Source of the DNA: Bacillota bacterium
Lineage (GTDB): Bacteria > Bacillota > Clostridia > Oscillospirales > Ruminococcaceae
Direction of reading: 5' to 3'
Assembly (NCBI GenBank): GCA_023440965.1
Contig: JAEZRC010000002.1
Location: forward strand, 186,001 to 250,000
Length of the DNA stretch: 64,000 nt
In this document: positions 34,510 to 43,149 of the stretch, piece after piece
Numbering within the stretch: the stretch's first letter is position 1
How the letters are laid out: every line of letters starts with the position of its first letter
Program-made: the position numbers and the translations under genes
The notes under the pieces: model-generated
Seen by the model: the letters and a program-made list of their open reading frames with translations, nothing else
Told to the model about the DNA's origin: nothing
The model's database searches: none

Positions 34510-34689
34510 CTATTTCTCTGCGTAGCCTTCAATCATTTTCTTAACCATCTGTCCGCCGATTGATCCAGCCTGCTTAGATGTCAAATCTCCATTATAACCC
34601 TGCTTTAGTGAAACGCCTACTTCGTTTGCTGATTCCATCTTCATCTGGTTTAACTTTTCTTTAGCTTGTGTTGAATAATTTGTTTTCAT
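34510..34689 (-). CDS. Alpha/beta-type small acid-soluble spore protein
   Basis: A 59-aa protein. It begins MKTNYSTQAKEKLNQMKMES and contains ANEVGVSLKQGYNGDLTSKQ and the hallmark AGSIGGQMVKKMIE of alpha/beta SASPs, which coat and protect DNA in dormant spores. AAGGAG precedes the ATG by nine bases. It stands alone between convergent and tandem neighbours with its own candidate forespore promoter. It is the most direct evidence in the window that the organism forms endospores. Confidence 0.93.
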   Translation of the reverse strand: MKTNYSTQAKEKLNQMKMESANEVGVSLKQGYNGDLTSKQAGSIGGQMVKKMIEGYAEK

Positions 34690-34737
34690 TTGTACTACAC
34701 TCCTTAATAAATTTTAGGTTATTGGGGTTTGCAATAA

Positions 34738-34767
34738 TAGTATAACTCTCAGATTAATTTATATTAC
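34738..34767 (-). promoter_or_regulatory. Candidate sigma-G-like promoter of the SASP gene
   Basis: On the minus strand GTAATA (34767-34762), a 17-bp spacer and TATACTA (34744-34738), close to the forespore pattern of a GNATR-type -35 and CATNNTA -10. No sigma-A pair fits better. SASP genes are forespore genes in known spore formers; the match here is approximate. Confidence 0.3.
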
Positions 34768-34825
34768 AGGTAATAATTTTCAAATCAATCAAATTTTTCT
34801 TGATTTAAGAATTTAAAAATAATAA

Positions 34826-34870
34826 CAAAAACACCTTTGAGCTACTATATAAATAGTATGTTCAAAGGTG
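34826..34870 (-). terminator. Terminator of the minus-strand flavoprotein gene
   Basis: CACCTTTGA (34870-34862 on the minus strand) pairs with TCAAAGGTG (34840-34832), with an inner ACTAT/ATAGT stem, followed by T5. Confidence 0.85.
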
Positions 34871-34880
34871 ATTGATTTAT

Positions 34881-36467
34881 TTATGGTGCATATGTTTCCA
34901 TAATTTTTAAAGCAATTCGAATTCCGTCAACGGATGCGCTCATTATTCCACCTGCATATCCAGCACCTTCACCGCATGGATATAGATTTTTCGTTGAAAT
35001 TGATTCGAAATTTTCGTTTCGTCTTATTCGTATAGGTGAGGAGGTTCTCGTTTCAGGAGCAGTCAGAATTGCTGATGTATCACCAAAGCATCTCATTTGT
35101 GAAGAGAATTTTCTGATGCCGATTTTCATCATGTCTGCAATTTCTTTTGGGAAAAGTTTATTGAAATCACATTTTTCTACTCCACGCTGATAAGATGGTT
35201 TAATGATGCTTTTTGAAAATCTGGAATCATTTAAGAATGTGCCGACATCAGTAGCGGGAGCAGAATAATTACTTCCAGCCAATTTGAAAGCTTTTTGCTC
35301 AAGCTTCTTTGCAAATTCAAGCCCTGCAAGTGGCTCATTTCCGAAATCTTTTTCAGAAACTGAAACAACAAGAGCTGAATTTGCATTTTCTTGATTTCGC
35401 AAAAATTCGCTCATACCATTTGTTACAGCACTATTCTCTTCACTTGCTGCAGGCACAACAAAACCACCAGGACACATACAGAAGGTGTAAACAGCCCGTC
35501 CGTCTTTTTCTCTGTGTGAAAGCTGATATTCACCAACAGGGAGAAGGGAATTGCCAGTATGCTTCCCATAAAGGCTGTTATCAACATCACGCTGAAGGTG
35601 TTCAATTCTTGCACCAACCGAAAAAGGTTTGTTTTCAATAAAAATTCCTTTTTCAAGTAACTTTACAAATGTATTCCTTGCACTGTGACCGATAGCAAGA
35701 ACGAGTGCTTGACAATTAATATACTTTCCGTTTGATGATACAGAAACCAACGTGTCATTTTTAATTTCAAATTCATCAATTTCTGAGTTGAAACAGACTT
35801 TTCCGCCAAGTGAAATTATCCGCTCTCTTATAGCTTTAACAACATTTCGAAGATTATCTGTGCCGATGTGTGGTTTTGATTTTGAAAGTATTTCCTTTGG
35901 AGCACCCATTTCAACAAATTCTTCAAGAACATACCTACAAAGTGGATCATTTATTCTTGTTGTGAGCTTGCCGTCAGAAAATGTACCAGCACCACCTTCG
36001 CCAAACTGAACATTTGAATTTGTGTTAAGTTTTCCGCCATTCCAGAACTCATGTACTGTTCTTACTCGTTCTTCAATAGCTTCACCTTTTTCAAAAATTA
36101 TAGGGTTATAGCCGTATTCGGCGAGAACAAGACCAGCAAACATTCCAGCAGGGCCAAATCCAGCTATTACGATTTCCCCATCACGCTTGTTTTTTGATAT
36201 AACAGGAGAAAGCCTATTGCTCTCAACATAAGAGCAACAGGCATTTTTGTTACATATTTTTTTCTCAAGTTCAGGATTTCTGAGGGTAACAATAATCGAA
36301 TGAACAAAATGAATATCGTTTTGCTTTCGTGCATCAAGTGAAGTTTTATAAATTGAAGCATCAGAAACTTCCGAAAAACTCAAATCAATTTTTTTCAAAG
36401 CCTTACTAATAATACTATCTTTATCACAATCAAGTGAGGCTTTAATCTGTTGAATAATAAACGGCAT
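34881..36467 (-). CDS. FAD-dependent dehydrogenase of the COG2509 family
   Basis: A 528-aa cytosolic flavoprotein. An N-terminal segment of about 95 residues precedes the Rossmann FAD motif GFGPAGMFAG, followed by EKGEAIEERVRTV, the conserved FGEGGAGTFSDGKLTTR and a C-terminal second FAD contact YPCGEGAGYAGGI. These mark the COG2509 group of NAD(P)/FAD-dependent oxidoreductases, whose substrate is not established. It lies 24 bp downstream of cdaR on the same strand and ends at a strong terminator, so it may be the last gene of the cdaA-cdaR unit. Confidence 0.85.
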   Translation of the reverse strand: MPFIIQQIKASLDCDKDSIISKALKKIDLSFSEVSDASIYKTSLDARKQNDIHFVHSIIVTLRNPELEKKICNKNACCSYVESNRLSPVISKNKRDGEIVIAGFGPAGMFAGLVLAEYGYNPIIFEKGEAIEERVRTVHEFWNGGKLNTNSNVQFGEGGAGTFSDGKLTTRINDPLCRYVLEEFVEMGAPKEILSKSKPHIGTDNLRNVVKAIRERIISLGGKVCFNSEIDEFEIKNDTLVSVSSNGKYINCQALVLAIGHSARNTFVKLLEKGIFIENKPFSVGARIEHLQRDVDNSLYGKHTGNSLLPVGEYQLSHREKDGRAVYTFCMCPGGFVVPAASEENSAVTNGMSEFLRNQENANSALVVSVSEKDFGNEPLAGLEFAKKLEQKAFKLAGSNYSAPATDVGTFLNDSRFSKSIIKPSYQRGVEKCDFNKLFPKEIADMMKIGIRKFSSQMRCFGDTSAILTAPETRTSSPIRIRRNENFESISTKNLYPCGEGAGYAGGIMSASVDGIRIALKIMETYAP

Positions 36468-36491
36468 ATTTCTCCTTTAAAGCTTATAGTA

Positions 36492-37763
36492 TTATTTATC
36501 CGACACACTTATAGTAGCATTATAGTTGCCATAAGCCCAGATATTATGATACTGTGGTGAATATATCTGAACAGGCATACTGTAAGTTGATTGATTAAGG
36601 TTAGCTTCCAATAGATCAATTTCAGCGATAACATTAGAGGCTGTAATTTTATCAATTACACTCTTCGGACCGATAAGCTTAATGTTCCAGATGTTGTTTG
36701 TCTTTATTTTAATATTAAATTTTGAAGGAGCGTTTACAACGAAAATCTTACTTTTGTCAAGTGTAATAGTCTTTGATGAGTAATTAACCCAGTCAAAGTT
36801 TACATTAATGGACGAATAACCTGAAAGATTTTTGTACTTTTCAGGTAGTTCAACATTATAAACAAATGAAGAATTTAAATCAACACTGTGAAGATTGAGA
36901 TAGCCAAGATGAACTTCTCCAAGATCCCTGATTGAATTAACAGGTGCTGCAATATCAATTTTGCTCTTTGAAAGTGAATATTTTAAGGAAGATAAATCGA
37001 AATCTGGCGGGGCATTCTGAATACCGAGCTTAAATGGTAATGACTTCTGCATTAAAATCGGTATTCGTAATTCAATTTTATTTGTATTAAAATTAAGATT
37101 TTCCTTACTCATTATGGTTTCACCATTATATACAACAATGCTTGCTTCACTGATTATAAGGGATTCGCTGAGAGATTTCTTTTCTTCAGTCCTTGCAACA
37201 ACTTTTGTTATTTTTTCGATTTCCTCTTTTGGACCTTTTACTTTTATTGTGTTTGGGTTAACTGTAATAGGCTCAATAAGATATCCGCTCGCAACAGTAA
37301 TATTAGGCGCTTCGACTTCAATAGGGAATTCCTTTTCAATAATACTATCGAACTTAACTTTAATCTTTGATGGGCTAATATTCTTAATATCAAAGTTTGT
37401 CTTCTTCTTTGATACAATTTTAACTTCAAGTTCGTATTCACCCGGCTTATTTACGTTGCTGTCAACAATAAGCTGTGCCTGTAGGTCTTCAGCCGATAAA
37501 TCGCCAATGTTGTATCTTTTCCCGAAAATTCTTACGGAAATCTCTTTTTTATCAATATTAACAGGTCTGAGTCCGAAATCTTCGGCGGCAGTGCCTTTTG
37601 TTACGATAGGTACAACAGGAACGTTATTAATGGTTCTTGTCACCGTCGGATATAATGTGACAGATATTATAAACCATATAAGTACTGCAAGCACAACAGC
37701 GTAAATTTTGAGGACAATATCATTTGTGGTATTTGTGAGAAATTTGATTTTCTTTAATTTCAT
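36492..37763 (-). CDS. cdaR: CdaA regulatory protein CdaR (YbbR domains)
   Basis: A 423-aa membrane-anchored protein: short basic N-terminus, one transmembrane helix (about 20-42, IYAVVLAVLIWFIISVTLY), then four extracytoplasmic YbbR-like repeats, recognisable by recurrent PxxIKVKGPKEEIEKI and SKIDIAAPVNSI patterns. CdaR binds CdaA and tunes cyclic di-AMP synthesis. Its ATG overlaps the cdaA stop (ATGA, 37763-37760), the conserved order in Firmicutes. The usual third gene, glmM, is not here but about 8 kb away on the other strand. Confidence 0.9.
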   Translation of the reverse strand: MKLKKIKFLTNTTNDIVLKIYAVVLAVLIWFIISVTLYPTVTRTINNVPVVPIVTKGTAAEDFGLRPVNIDKKEISVRIFGKRYNIGDLSAEDLQAQLIVDSNVNKPGEYELEVKIVSKKKTNFDIKNISPSKIKVKFDSIIEKEFPIEVEAPNITVASGYLIEPITVNPNTIKVKGPKEEIEKITKVVARTEEKKSLSESLIISEASIVVYNGETIMSKENLNFNTNKIELRIPILMQKSLPFKLGIQNAPPDFDLSSLKYSLSKSKIDIAAPVNSIRDLGEVHLGYLNLHSVDLNSSFVYNVELPEKYKNLSGYSSINVNFDWVNYSSKTITLDKSKIFVVNAPSKFNIKIKTNNIWNIKLIGPKSVIDKITASNVIAEIDLLEANLNQSTYSMPVQIYSPQYHNIWAYGNYNATISVSDK

Positions 37764-38644
37764 TTTGTCTTCACCTTCCCACGGAAAATTTTTCTAGCTC
37801 TTGTTGATTTATCATCAGGTTGCTTTTCTGGGATAAGCTTGGACTTTAAGAGCTGTAATAAATTATCTTTGGTAAAGCCTCGCGTGAGCTGACCTTCTTC
37901 AGCAATAGAAATAACTCCTGTTTCTTCAGAAACAACGATAATAATGGCATCTGAATTTTCACTCATACCAATAGCAGCACGGTGTCTTGAACCGAGAGTT
38001 TTTGTAATGAGTTCTTCCTTCTGCGGCTTAGGAAGGAAGCATCCGGCAGCATGAACACGTCCGTCGCGGATAATAACAGCACCATCGTGAAGAGGAGTAT
38101 TCGGAAAAAATATATTTTCAAGAACAGCGGAACTCGGCTTAGCATTAATAATTGTACCCGTATCAATCTGTTCGCCAAGTTTAGTCAGTCTTTCTATAAC
38201 AATAAGCGCACCTGTTTTAGTTGCAGAAAGGTCAACAGAGGCATCTACTATTGCACGTATTGCCTCTTCCCATCTGTAAACCATTGCATCACTTGAATCC
38301 GAACCTAAAGAGAAAACATTAAAATTCGAAACTTTTGCTCGTCCCATTTTTTCAAGTGCACGTCGTAATTCAGGCTGAAACATGATAATAATTGCAAGAA
38401 TACCCCATTGAAAGAAATTATGAAGTAAAAATCCCATCGTTTTCAGCTCTAGCTTGTCCACGATGAAATAAGCAACGCATAATAATGCAATACCTTTAAT
38501 CAACTGTTCCGCACGCGTTTCTTTAATAAGTTTTATGCCTTTGTATAAAAGATAAGAGAGAATGATCATATCAATAATGTCAGCTATTGATATAGATTTT
38601 ACTACGCTTGATATATTACTGAAAACATCTATAATATAATTCAT
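37760..38644 (-). CDS. cdaA: Diadenylate cyclase
   Basis: CdaA makes cyclic di-AMP from two ATP at the membrane. The 294-aa protein has three N-terminal transmembrane helices (within about 15-95) and a DAC domain with the catalytic DGA (D187-A189 in LHDGAVII) and RHR (GSRHRAAIG) motifs, plus EETGVISIAEEG. Length is typical. It is co-translated with cdaR. A stable hairpin lies about 55-80 bases upstream of the start. Confidence 0.95.
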   Translation of the reverse strand: MNYIIDVFSNISSVVKSISIADIIDMIILSYLLYKGIKLIKETRAEQLIKGIALLCVAYFIVDKLELKTMGFLLHNFFQWGILAIIIMFQPELRRALEKMGRAKVSNFNVFSLGSDSSDAMVYRWEEAIRAIVDASVDLSATKTGALIVIERLTKLGEQIDTGTIINAKPSSAVLENIFFPNTPLHDGAVIIRDGRVHAAGCFLPKPQKEELITKTLGSRHRAAIGMSENSDAIIIVVSEETGVISIAEEGQLTRGFTKDNLLQLLKSKLIPEKQPDDKSTRARKIFRGKVKTK

Positions 38645-38696
38645 ACTTCACTTCCCTTTGTTTTATACTGCAATAATTAATAAAATCTTTAGTTTT

Positions 38697-38724
38697 GCGG
38701 GCTATATTGTCAAAGATAGCCCGC
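38697..38724. other. Stable hairpin between the class V enzyme and cdaA
   Basis: GCGGGCTAT (38697-38705) and ATAGCCCGC (38716-38724) form a perfect 9-bp stem with a 10-base loop. No U-run follows on either strand. On the minus strand the loop contains TTGACA, a possible -35. It may end the upstream transcript or regulate cdaA. Confidence 0.5.
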
Positions 38725-38783
38725 TAATATATATTGATACGTATATTAATTTTAACACATAATTGAATAAATACAAGTAAATA

Positions 38784-39923
38784 TCAAAAAAATGTTGAGA
38801 TTTTTTTGATTGCATTTACAAGCATGATAACTTCTTGTTCAGTGTTGAATGAAGAGGGTGCAAACCTTACCGTACCCTTATCATCTGTTCCATTACATAT
38901 GTGAGCAAGTATAGCACAATGCAGACCACCACGAAGTGCAAAACCTGCCTGGTCAAGCTGTGATGCAAGTTCTTCTGCAGTCAGATAATCAAGATTAAAC
39001 GAAACAATAGGAACATAATTACAGTTCCTTTTCCGGTAAATTCTTAATCCTTTGATTTTTGAAGCTTTCTTTATGAATAAATTACATAGTGAATTTTCGT
39101 GCTCAAAAATTTTATTAAGTGTTTTTTTATTTATATAACTAAGACCTGCTCCAAGTGAAAGAATTCCAACAGTGTTCAACGTTCCACTTTCAAGTCTTTC
39201 AGGCATAAAATCAGGTTGTTCAAGCTTGTCGGAGGTTGTTCCTGTTCCGCCCTCAACAATAGTTGAAATGGGATATTTCCCATCAGAAATTAATAGTCCT
39301 GTTCCTGTAGTACCATAAAGCCCTTTGTGACCTGCAGTACACAAAAAGTTGAATCCATCAGCCATTTTAAGTGGGATAACACCACATGCCTGCGCTCCGT
39401 CAGCAATATAGCAAAGATCATACTTTCTGCATAGCTTGGCAATTTTCTTGTAGGGAAGAACCTGGCCTGTAACATTACTTGCTATTGTGCAGGCGATAGC
39501 TTTTGTTTCAGGAGTAATAAGTTTCTCAAAATTTTCTATTGTGACATCATCGTTTTCATCAACTTCAGCAATACTGAAGGTACAGTTCTTGCCTGATAAA
39601 GCATAAGCAGGTCTTGCAACAGAATTATGCTCAAGGGAGGAAACAATAATATGACCTCCGTCAGCCATTATACCCTTTATTGCAAGATTTAAAGCATAGG
39701 TGCAGTTTTGCGTAAAAACAATATTTTCAATATTAGCGCCGAAAAATTCTGCACATTGTGCTCTTGTCTTAAAAACCTCCTCTGCAACTCTAAGTGAATA
39801 TCTGTGACCGCTCCTGCCTGGATTCCCTCCATATATCAGTACAGCTTTGTTTACCGCCCTCTGAACTGAAGGCGGCTTCGGGAAGGTTGTGGCAGCATTA
39901 TCAAAATAAATCATATCTGCCAC
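38784..39923 (-). CDS. Class V aminotransferase / cysteine desulfurase-family protein
   Basis: A 379-aa PLP enzyme related to cysteine desulfurases (TIGR01977-type group). It begins YFDNAATTFPKPPSV, binds PLP through Lys in TAGHKGLYG, and has an active-site Cys in GGLHCAILAH, so it can probably mobilise sulfur or selenium from Cys or Sec. AGGTGG lies before the ATG. Two bases upstream is a DUF3343 putative Se/S carrier protein; the pairing suggests that this enzyme hands S or Se to the carrier. The biological acceptor is unknown. Confidence 0.85.
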   Translation of the reverse strand: MADMIYFDNAATTFPKPPSVQRAVNKAVLIYGGNPGRSGHRYSLRVAEEVFKTRAQCAEFFGANIENIVFTQNCTYALNLAIKGIMADGGHIIVSSLEHNSVARPAYALSGKNCTFSIAEVDENDDVTIENFEKLITPETKAIACTIASNVTGQVLPYKKIAKLCRKYDLCYIADGAQACGVIPLKMADGFNFLCTAGHKGLYGTTGTGLLISDGKYPISTIVEGGTGTTSDKLEQPDFMPERLESGTLNTVGILSLGAGLSYINKKTLNKIFEHENSLCNLFIKKASKIKGLRIYRKRNCNYVPIVSFNLDYLTAEELASQLDQAGFALRGGLHCAILAHICNGTDDKGTVRFAPSSFNTEQEVIMLVNAIKKISTFF

Positions 39924-39925
39924 CT

Positions 39926-40156
39926 CTATACTTGCATATAATCTTTTACTGTTATATTCTCTGAAGCAAGAATAGATAGTATAAGATTAATGTCATTTTT
40001 AACACGAATGCTGTATCCGCACCCTTTGGACAAGTCTTTTGGAGTTCTCTCTATTTCACAATAATACCCAATGCTGTTAAGCAGATTTTTTGCTTTTATA
40101 GCGTAGGTAATTGAGGTTAGTGCAATCAAATGCTTATTGTTATACAGACCGTTCAA
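39926..40156 (-). CDS. DUF3343 putative Se/S carrier-like protein
   Basis: A small protein of the DUF3343 family: ALTSITYAIKAKNLLNSIGYYCEIERTPKDLS followed by the conserved GCGYSIRV cysteine. It is predicted to carry sulfur or selenium as a persulfide-like group. I choose the TTG at 40156, six bases after AGAGGTG, giving 76 aa; an in-frame ATG six codons upstream (40174) has no ribosome site and itself overlaps this one. It ends two bases before the class V enzyme, so the two are surely one unit. Confidence 0.75.
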   Translation of the reverse strand: MNGLYNNKHLIALTSITYAIKAKNLLNSIGYYCEIERTPKDLSKGCGYSIRVKNDINLILSILASENITVKDYMQV

Positions 40157-40221
40157 ATTATTCACCTCTTGCATATTATGGATATACTCTATAATATGCA
40201 GAAGTGACAGTTTTGGTATAG

Positions 40222-40689
40222 CTAATTCAAGAAGCAGATAGCACTGGCACTGATACCAGCTTCCTGTCCTGTAAAACCAAGATGTTCTTCTGTTGTTGCT
40301 TTGACTGAAATCTGATTGATATTAATAGAGCAAGCAACAGCAATATTTTCTCTCATTTTATCAATATATGGTGCAAGTTTTGGATTCTGTGCAATAATTG
40401 TGGAATCAATATTGTTTATTTCATATCCGCTGCTTTTTATAAGTTCACATACTTTTTTTAAAAGTTCAATGCTGTCAGCATTTTTATATTCAGGATCATT
40501 GTCTGGGAAGTGCTTACCGATGTCACCGAGTGCACACGCACCAAGAAGAGCATCCATAATAGCATGTACAAGTACATCAGCATCAGAATGCCCGAGTAGT
40601 CCTTTTGTATGCGGAATATCCACACCACCGAGAATCAGCTTTCTTCCTTTAACAAGTCGGTGTACGTCGTAGCCTTGACCTATTCTCAT
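40222..40689 (-). CDS. ispF: 2-C-methyl-D-erythritol 2,4-cyclodiphosphate synthase
   Basis: IspF closes the cyclic diphosphate in the MEP isoprenoid pathway. The 155-aa protein has zinc ligands D8 and H10 (GYDVHR) and H42 (SDADVLVHA), DIGKHFPDND, and the C-terminal KATTEEHLGFTGQEAG motif. Its start overlaps the ispD stop (ATGA), so ispD and ispF are coupled, a common arrangement. Confidence 0.96.
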   Translation of the reverse strand: MRIGQGYDVHRLVKGRKLILGGVDIPHTKGLLGHSDADVLVHAIMDALLGACALGDIGKHFPDNDPEYKNADSIELLKKVCELIKSSGYEINNIDSTIIAQNPKLAPYIDKMRENIAVACSININQISVKATTEEHLGFTGQEAGISASAICFLN

Positions 40690-41366
40690 TTAGACACTTC
40701 CTTTAATAAATTTTCAGCAAGCTTAATATCATCTGGCGTTGTGATTTTAATATTAGAGTATTCACCAATTGTCATAAAAACCTTATATCCGATATTCTCA
40801 ACAAGCTGACAATCGTCAGTGAAATCATGACCACTTTTTATAGCACCTTCAACACTCTCTGTGTATAGATTTTTCTCAAAAACCTGTGGTGTCTGTGTTA
40901 TATAAAGAGTATCTCTTTCGGGTGTATTTATTATAAACCCATTTTGAACAACCTTTATTGTATCCTTGACGGGAACACCAACAGTTGTCGCACTATATAG
41001 CTTAACATTTTGAATAAGCTGTTCAATAACACTTTTGCTGATAAGTGGTCTTGCACCATCATGTATTGCAACATAATCGCTTTTCTCATCAACCAGCTTA
41101 AATCCGTTGAAAACTGATTGTTGACGCGTTTCGCCACCAACAGTAATCTTGATTTTCTTATTGAAATTGTATTTTGCAACAAGTTTTCTCATTGCTTCAA
41201 AACTATCAGTACTTGTTACAACTATTATCTCACATATTTCATTAATATTATCAAAAGCTTTTATTGAACGAATAATAACAGGAATTCCGCATAGCTCAAT
41301 AAATTGCTTGTTTATGCCATTCATTCGCGAACTCTTACCACCGGAAACTATTATCACAGAAAGCAT
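40686..41366 (-). CDS. ispD: 2-C-methyl-D-erythritol 4-phosphate cytidylyltransferase
   Basis: IspD couples MEP to CTP. The 226-aa protein has the nucleotide-binding N-terminus SVIIVSGGKSSRMNGINKQF (a variant of AAGxGxRMG), VTVGGETRQQSVFNG, the AIHDGARPL signature and a TPQVF motif. It shares one base with the end of pheA (TAATG) and overlaps ispF, so all three are co-translated. Confidence 0.95.
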   Translation of the reverse strand: MLSVIIVSGGKSSRMNGINKQFIELCGIPVIIRSIKAFDNINEICEIIVVTSTDSFEAMRKLVAKYNFNKKIKITVGGETRQQSVFNGFKLVDEKSDYVAIHDGARPLISKSVIEQLIQNVKLYSATTVGVPVKDTIKVVQNGFIINTPERDTLYITQTPQVFEKNLYTESVEGAIKSGHDFTDDCQLVENIGYKVFMTIGEYSNIKITTPDDIKLAENLLKEVSK

Positions 41367-42481
41367 TAATTCACCTCGCTATAATTCCCGAGGAACTTGA
41401 AATATTCAAGTTCTTCCTTTAATGCATAAATAATTTCGATAACCTCTGGTTGATTTATACTACCCTCAAAATCAAGATAGAAAACGACGTTAAATTCCTT
41501 GCTTGCTATAGGCTTACTTTCAATTCTCAATAGATTTAAGCCGATTACAGAAAACTTCGTGAGAAGTCTATATAACGCACCAGGAGTATGAGATAATGAA
41601 AGTGAAACTGAAATAATATTTGCATTATCTGAAATGTAAATGTCCTTTGAAATACATATGAATCTTGTATAATTCTCATCAAAATTTGATATTTCGGAAT
41701 TAATAATTTCAAGTCCCATTATATCTGCACAATCTTTTGAGCAAATTGCAGCAATGTCCTCACTACTGTTCAGTACAAATTCTGCCGCAAGGGCTGTATT
41801 TGCATACTTAACAGGAGTATATCCGTTTTCTTTTATAAATTCCGAGCATTGAGCTAAAGCCTGTTCATGTGAGAAAACTTTTTTGACTTTTGAAATGTCA
41901 GTTCCTTTTCTCACAACAAGACAACTAGATATTTTCAAAGAAGTGCTTGCACAAATGTAAAAATTGTATTTTCTCATTAATTCATAAGTAAGCGAAACCG
42001 ATCCTGCCGTTGAATTTTGAATTGGAAGTACGCCGAAATCAATTTCTCCGTTTTCAACAGCATCAAAAACATTTTCCCAGTTGTGATAAAAATTAATATC
42101 ATTATTAGGAAAAAGCTTTTTTGATGCAACATGTGAATTAGCACCGATTGTACCAGGACAGCCAACCTTATAGGATGCTTTCGGTGGGAATAATTTGCCC
42201 TTAATTTGAGGGCTCTCTTTATAAATTTCCTGTTGCTGACGGCATTTGCTGATGTCCATTATATTTTTAAAAAGCACTTCAGAACTATTTTTAAATTCAT
42301 CAGGGGAATTATCTCTGACCTTTTCAATAATTTGATCTTCTCTTCCTGCTTGAAAAACAGGAAGATTGTGCTCTTGTTTATACAAAGCAACCTCTCTGCT
42401 TATCTGTAGTCTTTTTGTAAATAAATCAAGAAGTTTTTCATCAATCTGATTGATTTCTTCTCTTAGATTTTCAAGTGACAT
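41366..42481 (-). CDS. pheA: Bifunctional chorismate mutase / prephenate dehydratase
   Basis: A 371-aa P-protein for phenylalanine synthesis: AroQ chorismate mutase (about 1-85, LENLREEINQIDEKLLDLFTKR), prephenate dehydratase (about 105-285, GTIGANSHVASKKLFP, GVLPIQNSTAG, TRFICIS) and a C-terminal ACT domain (HTPGALYRLL, ESKP) for Phe feedback. The start is ATG 42481, with AAGG about ten bases upstream. An in-frame ATG at 42535 is upstream of the predicted transcription start and is rejected. Confidence 0.92.
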   Translation of the reverse strand: MSLENLREEINQIDEKLLDLFTKRLQISREVALYKQEHNLPVFQAGREDQIIEKVRDNSPDEFKNSSEVLFKNIMDISKCRQQQEIYKESPQIKGKLFPPKASYKVGCPGTIGANSHVASKKLFPNNDINFYHNWENVFDAVENGEIDFGVLPIQNSTAGSVSLTYELMRKYNFYICASTSLKISSCLVVRKGTDISKVKKVFSHEQALAQCSEFIKENGYTPVKYANTALAAEFVLNSSEDIAAICSKDCADIMGLEIINSEISNFDENYTRFICISKDIYISDNANIISVSLSLSHTPGALYRLLTKFSVIGLNLLRIESKPIASKEFNVVFYLDFEGSINQPEVIEIIYALKEELEYFKFLGNYSEVN

Positions 42482-42526
42482 TCCTTCACATCCTTCTAAT
42501 TTAAACCAGTATATAACACTTATTTT

Positions 42527-42555
42527 ATTATACATAAAATGGTCGATAAAAACAA
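42527..42555 (-). promoter_or_regulatory. Predicted promoter of pheA-ispD-ispF
   Basis: On the minus strand TTGTTT (42555-42550), 17-bp spacer, TATAAT (42532-42527). The -35 boxes of this promoter and the divergent ruvC promoter are only 8 bp apart. Confidence 0.6.
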
Positions 42556-42563
42556 CCTTTTGC

Positions 42564-42592
42564 TTGCAAAAAATCTTTATGTATGCTATAAT
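42564..42592 (+). promoter_or_regulatory. Predicted sigma-A promoter of the ruv operon
   Basis: TTGCAA (42564-42569), 17-bp spacer, TATAAT (42587-42592), 50 bases before ruvC. No clear LexA box was seen. Confidence 0.7.
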
Positions 42593-42642
42593 AAATCGTT
42601 AATAAAATGACGTATTATACCTAAAAATGAAAGGCTGATGAT

Positions 42643-43146
42643 ATGCGTATTATTGGAATAGACCCTGGATATGCAATAGTTGGCTTTGGGGTTCTTGAAT
42701 ATATGGGTAACAAGTTCAGCGTTATTGATTTTGGTGCAATAACAACTCAGGCTGGCGAACCTTTTGATCAAAGACTCAAAATCATATATGATGACCTTTC
42801 ATATGTCTTTGAAAAATTCAAGCCTGAAACTATGGCTATTGAAAAACTGTTTTTCAACACAAACCAGAAAACTGTAATTGATGTTGCACAGGCAAGGGGA
42901 GTGATCTCTCTTTGTGCCACACAGCATAACCTTGACATTGCTGAATATACACCTCTTCAGGTCAAACAATCAGTTGTTGGTTATGGACGTGCTGAAAAGA
43001 AACAAGTTCAGGAGCTTACACGTCATATTTTAAACCTTCGTGAAGTGCCAAAACCTGATGATACTGCCGATGCGCTTGCTCTTGCAATATGTCATGGGCA
43101 TACTGCACATTCAAATTTTGCGTACAAGCTTTTAAAAGGAGAATAA
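42643..43146 (+). CDS. ruvC: Holliday junction resolvase RuvC
   Basis: RuvC cuts Holliday junctions symmetrically. The 167-aa protein shows all four metal-binding acidic residues: D7 (GIDPG), E67 (AIEKLFF), D140 and D143 (PDDTADALA). AAAGG lies seven bases before the ATG. It is the first gene of ruvC-ruvA-dinB-like-ruvB. Confidence 0.96.
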   Translation: MRIIGIDPGYAIVGFGVLEYMGNKFSVIDFGAITTQAGEPFDQRLKIIYDDLSYVFEKFKPETMAIEKLFFNTNQKTVIDVAQARGVISLCATQHNLDIAEYTPLQVKQSVVGYGRAEKKQVQELTRHILNLREVPKPDDTADALALAICHGHTAHSNFAYKLLKGE

Positions 43147-43149
43147 TTG

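Noticed and set aside
37114..37704. A 196-codon open frame on the plus strand
   Set aside because: It is antisense to cdaR, has no ribosome site and has the composition of a complementary-strand shadow; cdaR has clear domains and conserved gene order.
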